NCBI RefSeq assembly: GCF_035222275.1
Contig: NC_085886.1
Span: 1,860,001-1,924,000 of the forward strand
Direction of reading: 5' to 3'
DNA length: 64,000 nt
DNA from: Podospora bellae-mahoneyi
Lineage: Eukaryota; Ascomycota; Sordariomycetes; Sordariales; Podosporaceae
Part shown: positions 54,864-64,000 of the stretch, in pieces
How the letters are laid out: each line of letters begins with the position of its first letter
Position numbering within the stretch: the stretch's first letter is position 1
Notes under the pieces: generated by a model
Seen by the model: only the letters and a program-made list of their open reading frames with translations
What the model was told of the DNA's origin: nothing
Database searches by the model: none
Position numbers and translations under genes: made by a program

Positions 54864-56925
54864 ATGAACGCCCCATCAAGCTCCTCCTCCTCCTCCCCAA
54901 AAATGGACCCCGAATCCGGCCCCTCCCCCTCCCACCTGAAAAACACCACCCTCACCTCCCTCACCTGGTCCTCCCTATCCCACGCAATCTCCACGACCCC
55001 CATCCTCACCTCCTCAACGGGCCTCCTCCGCCCAGGCGAACTCCTAGCAGTAATGGGCCCCTCGGGCTCAGGCAAAACAACCCTCCTCAACCTCCTCTCC
55101 CGCCGCCTTTCCCCATCATCCCCCTCACCCATCCTCCTGAACGGAACCCCCCTCCCCCTCCCCCAATTCCAATCCCTGACCCGCTTCGTCGAACAGACTG
55201 ACTCCCTCATCGGGGCCCTAACCCCACGCGAGACCCTCCACTTTGCCTCACGGCTCTCAAGCGCGGGGATTAGCAAAAAAGAGAGGCGGGAAAGGGTAGA
55301 GGGTCTACTCGGGAGTTTCGGCCTGGTCGAACAAGGCGATGTAGTGGTCGGGACTGTGATAAAAAAAGGGTTGAGCGGAGGGCAAAAGAGACGGTTGGGG
55401 GTTGCAAAGGAGGTTATCACCGGGCCGAGGGTGGTCATACTTGATGAGCCGACCAGCGGGCTTGATGGGAGGGGGGGGTGGGAGGTTGTCAAGTTTTTGA
55501 GGGGGTTGGCGAGGGAGAATAATGTGGGTACCTAGGTACTCTTCTGGGGGTGGTATGGGAATGATGCTAATTGGGGTGCAGTTGATTATTATTGCGAGTA
55601 TACACCAGCCTTCAACCGCGACGTTTGACCTGTTTGACAAGCTGTTGCTCTTGTCAGAGGGCAAGACGCATTATTTTGGTTCGGTGGAGGGGGTGGGGGG
55701 GTATTATGAGAGTCAGCTTGGGATGGTCATGCCACGGCATGTTAATCCTGCTGAGTGGTTGCTTGAGCAGACTAATATTGATTATGCCGATGATAAAGAG
55801 GCTGCGAGGGCGAGGCTGGAGGAGATGCAGTCTGGCTGGGAGAGGTCGGATTTGAAGAAAAAGTTGGATGAGGATGTTGCTGCTGTTGCTGCTAGGGCGG
55901 AGAAGGGGGGGGATGAGCTTGTGTTGGGGGATGATGAGGCGAGAGACAAAAAGCCGGGGATGGCGAGTGTGGTTGTGACGCTGGTGCACAGGAGCTTTAT
56001 CAAGAGTTATCGGGATGTGGTTGCCTATGGGATTAGGTTGGCGATGTATACTGGTATGTATCCCTCCTTTGGTTGATACAGGAGAAAACTAAGAGATAAA
56101 AGGTCTCGCCATAATGATGGGCACAGTCTGGCTCCGTCTGCCGGCCACACAAGACTCCATCATCCCCTTCACCAACTCCATCTTCTACGGCAGCGCCTTC
56201 CTCAGCTTCATGGCTGTGGCGTACTGTCCCGCCTACCTCGAAGATTACAACCAGTATGCCAAAGAGAAACGGAACGGGCTCTACGGCGCCACCGCTATGA
56301 CGCTGTCAAACTTCCTCGTTGGGACACCATACCTCTTCCTCATCTCAGTCGTCTTCTCAGCAATCAGCTACTGGCTCTCCAACTTCCAGCCTACCGCCAA
56401 AGCCTTCTTCACCTGGGTCTTCTGGCTCTTCCTGGACTTGCTTGCCGCCGAAGGGCTGGTAGTCTTTATGGCATCTCTCTTCCCGTCCTTTGTCATCTCG
56501 TTGGCGCTGGTTGCGTTTGCCAATGGCTTGTGGATGAGCGTGGACGGGTTCATGGTGCCGCCGGGGACGTTGAATGTCTTTTGGAAATATGTTTTCCATT
56601 ACTGGGACTATCAAAAGTATGTGTTTGAGAACATGATGATCAATGAGTTCAGCGAGAGGGTGTATACCTGCGCCGAGACGGCGGATGGGTGTCAATGTGA
56701 GTATCTAGTATTCTGCATCCTGACATGAGAGAGAATAGAAAGCTGACAGGAAATGCAGGCATGTGGCAGACTGATCTGGCTGATCAATGCCTGATCCGTG
56801 GACAGGGAGTGTTGGACCAGTACGGATACAAACCTGGGTATATGGGCAAGGATGTGGGCATCATGCTGGCCATCATTTTTGGATATCGGCTCGCGGGGTG
56901 GTTGGTGTTGAAGCTGAAGAAGTAG
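54864..56925 (+). CDS. ABCG-type half-size ABC transporter
   Basis: Exons 54864-55523, 55582-56053, 56103-56696 and 56759-56925 give 630 aa; introns are 58, 49 and 62 bp. The nucleotide-binding domain comes first: Walker A GPSGSGKT (65-72), signature KKGLSGGQKRR, Walker B VVILDEPTSGLDG, and the H-loop in IIIASIHQPS. The membrane domain follows with several spans (for example MGTVWLRLPATQD, YLFLISVVFSAISYWL, FVISLALVAFANGLW) and a final span near the C-terminus. NBD-first order, a single NBD and FWKYVFHYWDYQKYVFENMM support the ABCG/White half-transporter class, which works as a dimer. A few half transporters in fungi act on lipids or toxins; the substrate is not known. Confidence 0.92.
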
Positions 56926-57484
56926 TAGAAACGGCGGTTGTGATGCCAGCGCGGCCGTGTAAGTGGAACGGGTCCTGCATGAGACTGCAGAAGCTGGGTG
57001 GTTGACAGATGCAATCTATCTATGCTTAAGGCCAAGTGCAGGCACTCATAGAATACAGAGTAGATACCCGCCAGACCATCGTCGAACTTGATTCGAGTTG
57101 TGAAACAAAACATACTCGGAGAACGTAACTGCGTAACCGCCGGTACGTATCCGTAACGTGGGGAAAATCCCGACGGCCTGGTAACAGCGGGAGCTCTGAC
57201 AGCGAATTGCGCACTGTGCCGCTAAATCGACAGGGCTGTAAACACGGCCCACCCGTCGCGTGCGAACGCGCTATGTCTTGACCTATTAACCCTGTACATT
57301 CCCCATTCTTTTTTTTTCTTTCTCTCTGTCTCTTTTCCACATTTTCGCCATTTTTATTCCTCGGGAACTGCTTCCGAAGCGTTTCTGGATGATCCAAGGG
57401 TAGTTCAGAAAGTAATCCGCCAAAAATTCCCCCACCGCCAGCTTTTGAGGCTGTCTAGAAAAGTGACAACGGCCGCCTCTTCCA
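56926..57484. other. Intergenic region
   Basis: About 560 bp between ABCG stop and the next start. A T-rich/CT tract at about 57308-57335 may be part of the promoter of the next gene. No other feature is seen. Confidence 0.45.
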
Positions 57485-59361
57485 ATGGCGTCGTTGTCTA
57501 GCACATCGCCCCTCATAACCCTGGGCACGACTATCTCGACTCCCAGTTCGCACCACACGGCTCGAACAGATGGGGACAACGTCGGCGACACGTCTGCTCT
57601 TACGAGTGTGGATGACTTTGACGACGACTATGACCAGCTGTTACCTCCGCCCTATCGAGATGCAGCCCAGCTACCGTTTATGATTAAGAACCAGTTACAG
57701 ATCCACCTGGAGGAGAAGATGTGTATGTCTTTTGCTCCTTTGTTTTGTTGACTTGGTTCCCTTCTAACTTTCCCCCCCTGACAGACCCTGAGACCTTGAA
57801 CATGCTCCACGCCCTCCTCTCCAACTGCGCCAGCTTCTCCCCACCCTCGAAAGAGCAAGGCTCCCAACCACCACAGACAGTCTACGTTCCCCCACCACAC
57901 CAACTCGCCTTCATCAGCAGTCTCGCAATCCACCCCCGGTTCACCTCGGCCCCACCAGACGTCGAAACGACCACCCCGCCGGTGCGCGACGGCGCCGCTG
58001 CCCTCTCCTACCTCCGAGGTCTGCTGTCTATCGTCGGCCCAATAAACGCCAACTTTCGACAAGCATTCGAGTTCAAACCATCTCCATCATCCTCCCATGA
58101 CAGGAGATCAAGAAGGGGAGATGTGTTTGGTGACTGGTCAACCAGTGGCATCAGCGGAGCAGATAGTGACGCTTCCTCTTCTGATGTCATGACTGGTACC
58201 TTTGCCAGAGAAGGAGTCATTTGGCACCGCGCGAGTGATTTCTGGTCGGTGCTAGGGTGGTCATTTTGGTGCGCTGCGTTTGTGCCAGGGAGGTGGAAGT
58301 ATTGGAAGCCGTGGTTGGATTTTGTGGTTACGGTACTGGAGCAGGATTGGGATGATCGGTTGGCGATGGATGAGAAGACGACGACGGCGGGTGATGAGCC
58401 GTATCCCAATTTGAAGGGGAGTTTGTTGGTGGCTTATCTGGAGGATATCACCAAGGCGAGGAAAACCGTGCAGAAGGAGGTGATGAAGGCTTTGACTTTT
58501 GCCTTGGAGGCTGGGGATAGGAAGGTGTATGGGGAGGTTTTCACGAATGAAGAGTTGGTTGGGCCGAGGACTATTAAGAGGAAGAGGGCGGATACAACGC
58601 TGGATCTGGAGAATGGCTGCTTCGGGGACTATGATGACGATGACTCGGACTTGGAGAATGAGGGGGACAGTCAGGAGCTGCCTTGCAATTCTGCCAGGTC
58701 TGTGCGGGGGGTACAGAAAAGGACGAAGAAGGCGATGGAAAGCGATGCGGGCCCGAGGCCGGCTGCGTTTCGTTTGCCCGATGGAGTCGCCGAGACCATC
58801 CCATTCCGACTACGAATATTCCGTCTTTTATCGGCAGCGGCCCATTATCTCCGCGACGTATCCTTTCCTACTTCTGAGCTTTACCAGAGCTTCTCGTACA
58901 AGGTCAGGACTTCACCGCTGCCTGTTTTTGAGCTCTTTCTCAAAGCACACAACGACCTGCCCGATTTTGCCAAAGTATCGCTCTACAGGAATGTTCTGGA
59001 CGGTTTACTGCCACCGAACGGCCTGCCGGATCCCGATCGTGTGGACCGCGACACGAATAGCGGGGATGGCATTTCTGAGGTTATGATGCAGAAGTGCTTC
59101 TTGCCGTTCCCGGCTGGGAGGATCACGGCCGAGGATAATGCCAAGTTGTCGATTGTGTTGGAGAACATGCTGTGGGTCTTGTATCTGGCGACGGACATCA
59201 CGGACGCGGCCGGTCTCGGGAAGGCGATTGAGACGGGGATCAAGGCAAGGGACGCCAAGATTAAGGGGAGGGGGAGGGCGGGTGGAGTTGATAGGTTGGG
59301 GAGGGAGATGCTCGCGAGGTCGAGTAATAATCTGAGGGTGTTTGCGAGGATTCTCGGTTGA
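57485..59361 (+). CDS. Conserved fungal protein of unknown function, 604 aa
   Basis: Exons 57485-57722 and 57785-59361 give 604 aa; the 62-bp intron has GTATGT and ACAG borders, and the join makes KMYPETLNML. The frame is long and protein-like. The N-terminus is Ser/Thr-rich and acidic (DDFDDDYDQLLPPPY). Two helical blocks (about 80-270 and 395-600) flank an acidic, disordered loop with a basic RTIKRKRADTT and a DDDDSDLENEGD stretch, a possible nuclear signal. The block DFWSVLGWSFWCAAFVPGRW is Trp-rich and probably conserved. No catalytic motif, signal peptide or membrane segment is visible. I cannot name a family with confidence. Confidence 0.75.
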
Positions 59362-59891
59362 GGGGTGATTTGTCTGCTTATTACACGCGTCGACTTCCAA
59401 GCGCATTTTTATTGTTGGTTTTTGGCTTTTTGATACCCCCTCTGTATGGGAAAAGCATGGGCTATTTTTTGGCAGGATTCTTGCGGTTTTCTACTTGATG
59501 GTTTATCATTTGATGGGTGGTATGGTATGACTGGAGATCACAGGCGTGATGATCAGGGCGCATCATTGCTCTTACAATTAATCATGTTAGATGGAGGACT
59601 TTGTGTACATTTTTATTTCTACTGTTTTCGGATAGATAGATGTCTTGACCGAATACCTTGTGGGACTCGTTCGGCCTGCAAAACTGGTTTCAACCCACGC
59701 TTTAGAATGGAAGCGGAGATTGGTGCTGCTTTTGGCGGTCTATCGAGTACGGTGGTTATATACATGTGTTGTACAGTTGAGAGGTGATGTAGAGACCAAG
59801 GCTATGCGTGCTTTTCCTACGCCAAACTCCTTTCCACCCCCCAACACATCTCTTATTTCCTTCTCATGACATGTCCCTCTCCGTTCCAATA
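59362..59891. other. Intergenic region between convergent genes
   Basis: About 530 bp of presumed 3' untranslated sequence. A GATAGATA stretch occurs near 59633-59641. Nothing else is supported. Confidence 0.45.
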
Positions 59892-60509
59892 TCATGGCTT
59901 CTTCGCCGCCCCCGGCGTCCACCCCTGAGGCTGCCACTCCTCCCCGGGCCCAGCCCTCTTCTGCCTCCACGGATCAACCTTTTTCTTCCCCCCAACCAAA
60001 ATCTCGCCTTCCTCCCCTTGTTCAGCCTGTTTCTTCATCCCCTCCCAAACCTCCTCCCTCTTGACCTCCTTGGGCACTTTTTGTTGTTCCTCCTCCTTCT
60101 TCTCAACCCACATCCCGCTACCCTCCAACGCTGGCTTCCTCTGTTCCCCCCCAACCCCATCCTCAATATATTTAGCCTTGGCCTCCCACCTCCTGTCCGC
60201 CTCTGCCGCCAAAATCTTGAGTCTTTCTTGTCTGATAACGTCTGCTTGCTGTTCTTCAATGGTGGGTGGGTCAAGCCGGGTGTGACGCAGCCACTGGTGC
60301 CACGCGGGCGCGATCTTGACCTCGGAGTGGTGGAGTTTGAGGGCAGGGTTGGGGCGGAGGATGCGGCGCCAGCGGTCTGGGTTGGGGTTGCCGCGGTCGT
60401 GGAACTCCCAGTAGGTGTTGCCTGAGAGGTCTTTGCCTACTAGGAAGTGGCGGCGCCAGGGGAGGCGGAGGGATTGGAATTTTTGGAGGAGGGAGAGGGG
60501 TTGGGACAT
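59892..60509 (-). CDS. NDUFAF2-like mitochondrial complex I assembly factor
   Basis: Single exon, 205 aa from ATG at 60509; an upstream in-frame start at 60602 would lie in unlikely sequence and was rejected. The N-terminal half matches the NDUFA12/NDUFAF2 family: WRRHFLVGKDLSGNTYWEF, a NPDRWRRILR stretch and VKIAPAWHQWLRHTRLDPPT. The C-terminal half is a Lys/Glu-rich helix with a basic Trp-Pro-containing tail. NDUFAF2 (mimitin) assists assembly of respiratory complex I; the longer charged tail and lack of the structural subunit's ending favour the assembly factor over NDUFA12, but that choice is an inference. Confidence 0.8.
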   Translation of the reverse strand: MSQPLSLLQKFQSLRLPWRRHFLVGKDLSGNTYWEFHDRGNPNPDRWRRILRPNPALKLHHSEVKIAPAWHQWLRHTRLDPPTIEEQQADVIRQERLKILAAEADRRWEAKAKYIEDGVGGEQRKPALEGSGMWVEKKEEEQQKVPKEVKREEVWEGMKKQAEQGEEGEILVGGKKKVDPWRQKRAGPGEEWQPQGWTPGAAKKP

Positions 60510-61473
60510 TTTGACCTCTATATACAGGTGGGCGAGGCAGTAAAGAGAAGAACGGTTTTGTGAATGTGTAATACAGGCAGGTGGGGGTGGTGATGTTCGC
60601 AACGCGGTTCGCGATAATTTCTTTGGTGGTGAACAGCTACGGTGGAATAATTTGATCGAGTGACGTCGTTGCCAAGGGGTGCGATTTGGATGGGTTTAAA
60701 ACTAGTGGGCACGGCATGGGAAAAAGCGGGCATGATTACTGGACGGGGTCCTCTTGGATTCTAGTGTGGACAGATACTACAAAAAGGGGCAGATAAGTGG
60801 ATTAGATCGTGAATGATCATCAACAGACTCCTCAATTGCCGTGAGAAGGCACTGAAAGATGGTCAACATGCAACTCAAACTCAATGAGCTACGCAGGAGA
60901 TCGACATCGAATATCCTGTCCAGAAAGCTTAATCCCAGCCACATATTATTAGCCTCCCCCACACTCCCCTCCCAGCGCACAGACAAACCTGTGTGGCTGG
61001 AGTTAAACCTTCCCGCCAAGCCATAAATGAGGGGCAGCACCCAGGCACACCAAGGCACGGCAAGGGATGTCCCCTGAAGAGGGCGCCCTGAAGAATGCCC
61101 GCAATCTCACAAGAGACATGGCCCGCGACGACAAGCCTCACCACACCACATCTCGGTTGCCGACCTTCTCCCAATTTGCTGAAATAGACACAAACAAACG
61201 AGGCCCCGCAGCTTCATTTCACGGCCCGTCGCCAGACTAATTAACCTACCCTGAAAAACTAGGGGACATCCGCTGCCAAAATTATCCATCTTTTAGGGGA
61301 TAGGAGAGAGAGATCCGCTGACGCAACTGGCCCCGAACGGACTGCTTACCTGTTCTCACGACCCGAGACTCCCGGACTTTTTGTTGAACAGCTTGGAAAG
61401 GAAAACCTACTTTGTACACGAACAACACTTGCTTGAGAGAGAAACAATCCAGAAATCAACATTTGCCAAAAAC
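60510..61473. promoter_or_regulatory. Divergent promoter region of NDUFAF2-like and calponin-like genes
   Basis: About 960 bp between divergent start codons. It contains both promoters; no repeat or RNA gene is evident. The last 60 bp before the ATG at 61474 are A-rich. Confidence 0.45.
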
Positions 61474-63842
61474 ATGGCGTCCGTGACATCGCTAGACGGC
61501 GACTTGCGCCGGTTGCGCCTGGAGAAGTACACGCCCGCCGCTGCGAACGAGGCAAAGCAATGGATAGAGAGTGTCATCGGCGAGACCTTGCCCGGAAAAG
61601 ACCTGCTCGAGGGACTCAAAGATGGTGTTGCTTTGTGCAAGTAAGTCTGCCGCCACACTGGTAACCTGTTGTACAACAGTTCGAAGGTTGACTAACACGT
61701 GCCCGGCCCCCTAGACTCGTCAACCTCGCCATCGGTCCTCCAGGAGTCAAGTTCAAGAAATCCGCCATGCCTTTTGTTCAGATGGAAAACATCTCCCACT
61801 TTCTCCGCGCCTGCCAAACACCACCTCTCAACCTCCAACAGCACGACATGTTTCTGACTGTCGACCTCTACGAGCGAAAAGATCCCGCCCAGGTCCTCCA
61901 GTGCCTTGGTGCTTTCAGCCGGGCGGCCAACGCTGCCAACCCAGACACCTTTCCCAACCCGATCGGTCCCAAAGCCAAGAACCCGGCGCTGTTAAGTCCA
62001 CAACCGACGGGTTACAATACTCCTCCACTTATACGTGGCCGGGGGAATTCCAATGCTAGCAATGCCTCGTCTTCGGTGTATGGCAGGGGAACGCCGTCAT
62101 TATCGGCATCGAGAACAGGGGGTGACGACGGACCATGGGGCCGGGCCAAGTCCCCAACGAACGGTGCAACTTCTCCTGGTGTTAGTAGCTGGAGTAAGAA
62201 GGAGCACGAAGGCGCCACATCTCCGGCCTGGAACATCGCCCAGTATGGCTACATGGGCGGTGCCAACCAGAATAACCTAGGGATCGCCTTTGGTGGCAGG
62301 AGGCAGATCACTAGTGCTGGTCCTGCAGTCCCAAGCTTGTACGAGAAGGAGAAGAAGAGAAAGGAGGAGGCCGAGAAGCTGAGGCTACAACAAGAAGAAG
62401 AGGAGCGCAAGAAGAAGGCGGAACTCGAAGCGGAAGAAGCACGGGCCAAGAAGGAAGAGGAGCGAAGGTGGGAAGAGGAGGCCAAGCGGATCAGGGAAGA
62501 AGAGCGGAGGAAAATTGAAGAGGAGAAAAGACGGTGGGAGGAGGAGGAACGGCAGTGGAAGATGACAGAGGAAAAGAGGCGCAAAGAGGAGGCCGAAGCT
62601 GAAAGGCGGTTGCAGGAGGAACGTGCGAAGGCTCGACAGCAAAAGAGCGGGTCCGAGCTTCGTGGTCAGTACTTGAGCCAATATCAAGCGGGTCAGGAGT
62701 CATCAGATAAGGAACGCATCAGACAGCTCGAAGAAGAGCTTGCAAAGGCACGAGAGAGGGAGGCCCAGTATGAGCGGGAACGTCAGGGGCGGTCTCGCGG
62801 ACATGGGAACAGGGATGCCAAGAAGGCGAGGTCTCGATCTCGCAGCCGGCCTGCTGCTGCGGACAAGGTGAGCAGACAGGACTCGTGGAGTGTGAGGGAT
62901 GAGCAGAACTTTGCTTCAAAATCGTGGCACCATCACCAAAACGAGGTCGACATTGAAGAGGAACCTCCGTTGAGCCCACCGCTTCCATCACAGTCACCGA
63001 GACCACTCCCCGACCCGGCAAATGTTAAGACCCATCGCACGGGAGAGAAGTCGTCTTTGCCACCACCGACTTTGCCCATCAGGAAGCAGCCCACTGGTGG
63101 TCAACCGCTTCCCATCGCGAAGCAGCACACTGGTTCTCGCCCTCTTCCTGATCCGACTACTTACTCCGCGACAACATCCCCAGAATCAACCCGACAACTC
63201 CCCACCCCTGGGTCGGCTGGTAGTAACAACCGCAGCCCGTTTGCAAAGCCAATCAGCCCTCGCTCCTCCAAACAAACCACCAGCCCCTTTTCCCCTAAAC
63301 CAACTACCACACCCTTCTCAACCAAACCGCCCACCATCTCCCCCTTTACATCCAAACCAACAACCCACTCCCCCTTTGTATCCAAATCCCCCTTTGCCAA
63401 ACCCACCCCCCAACCCAACTCCCGCACCGACAGGTACCTCTCCTCCAACCCCGCCCCCCTCCATTCCCCCCCTACTTCAACCTTTGTGAAAGAACTTGCC
63501 GGGACGGTAGACGAACAAGCAGAGGAGGATCGCCGCCGTCAACAAGCCCAGAAACAGACAAAGGCTGCCGGGTGGGCTAGCAAGTCGCTCTTGGAAAGGG
63601 AGATGGAGCTGGAGAGACAGAGACAAAAGGAGTGGGAAGAGAGCCAGAAGGAAACGGCCAAAGCGGTCAGGACGGCGGATGGGGTGGAGGGGATTGGAGG
63701 TGGGATAGGTGGTAGGTGGGATGTGGGACAGTGGAGTGGGTATACGGGGGGTGATGGGCAGAATAAGGGCGGGCAGGGGATTGGGGCCAATAGGAGGCAG
63801 ATTGTGGGGCCTAGGCCGCTGCCGGGGAATGGGGGGAGGTGA
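61474..63842 (+). CDS. Calponin-homology and calponin-repeat actin-binding protein, extended
   Basis: Exons 61474-61640 and 61715-63842 give 764 aa across a 74-bp intron (GTAAGT donor, CTAAC branch). A calponin-homology domain occupies about residues 12-130 (NEAKQWIESVIGETLPGKDL, DGVALCKLVN, then ENISHFLRACQT). A calponin repeat, IAQYGYMGGANQNN followed by LGIAFGGRRQI, is at about 229-253. This pairing matches transgelin/Scp1, an actin-bundling protein. In addition there is a long Glu/Lys/Arg-rich coiled coil (about 264-415), a Ser/Pro region with repeated KPTT-x-PF motifs (about 560-630) and a Gly-rich tail. Yeast Scp1 is far shorter. Actin association is inferred. Confidence 0.88.
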
Positions 63843-64000
63843 GTGTAGAGGTTTTGGTAATGGGGACTGATGATTTTTATTTGTAAAGGGAGGATAGAGA
63901 ATACCCGGTTTGAAATGGTCAGAATGATACCAGATTTTCTGTCAAAGATACTTTTGTCAGGTTAGGCGTGGTTTGTGTGTGGGTGGGTGATAATAGATGA
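63843..64000. other. Right window edge
   Basis: Presumed 3' untranslated region of the calponin-like gene; too short to judge further. Confidence 0.4.

Overview
The window is about 64 kb of nuclear DNA from a filamentous ascomycete, most likely a member of the Sordariomycetes (Sordariales-like). The reasons are short introns (mostly 48-70 bp, GT..AG, with CTAAC/CTGAC-type branch points), gene spacing of 0.2-2 kb on both strands, GC-rich coding sequence, and fungal protein families such as Zn2Cys6 regulators, HeLo-domain proteins, DML1/Misato, FMP32 and an extended Scp1/calponin protein. No bacterial operon structure, rRNA or CRISPR array is visible. Exon borders were set by hand from splice consensus, reading frame and protein family expectations.

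Layout, left to right. 1-2.5 kb: gene-poor, with a cluster of inverted repeats and one hypothetical ORF. 2.5-7.1 kb: DML1/Misato (+) and a PHO8-type vacuolar alkaline phosphatase (-) whose first coding exon is only the ATG. 7.4-8.0 kb: an AT-rich 540-bp MITE-like element with about 55-bp imperfect terminal inverted repeats. 8.1-11 kb: a SnoaL/NTF2-like protein and a fusion of an alpha/beta hydrolase with a dual-specificity phosphatase. 11.8-20 kb: an FMP32/CCDC90-like mitochondrial gene with an apparent frameshift, convergent with the giant HEAT-repeat gene LAA1. 20.2-24.1 kb: a mitochondrial YebC/TACO1-type translational activator, PET100 (complex IV assembly) and SMP3 (GPI mannosyltransferase IV). 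25.7-30.1 kb: SKP1, ribosomal protein eL39 and ARL1. 32.7-34.6 kb: cytosolic Phe-tRNA synthetase alpha subunit. 36.6-42.3 kb: PHS1/HACD dehydratase, a DUF676-like lipase/hydrolase and poly(A) polymerase. 43-48 kb: a tRNA-like hairpin locus, a secreted type-B carboxylesterase and a HeLo-domain/pseudokinase protein. 50-64 kb: a Zn2Cys6 transcription factor, an ABCG half transporter, a conserved 604-aa protein of unknown function, an NDUFAF2-like complex I assembly factor, and a CH/calponin-repeat protein.

Most genes are unrelated housekeeping genes. Themes that recur are mitochondrial biogenesis (FMP32-like, YebC/TACO1, PET100, NDUFAF2), membrane traffic (LAA1, ARL1), and ER lipid/GPI metabolism (SMP3, PHS1). 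The most unusual items are the HeLo-pseudokinase gene, whose domain order resembles the necroptosis executioner MLKL, the MITE-like element, the hydrolase-phosphatase fusion with its duplicated N-terminus, and the hairpin with Pol III-like boxes near 43.2 kb.
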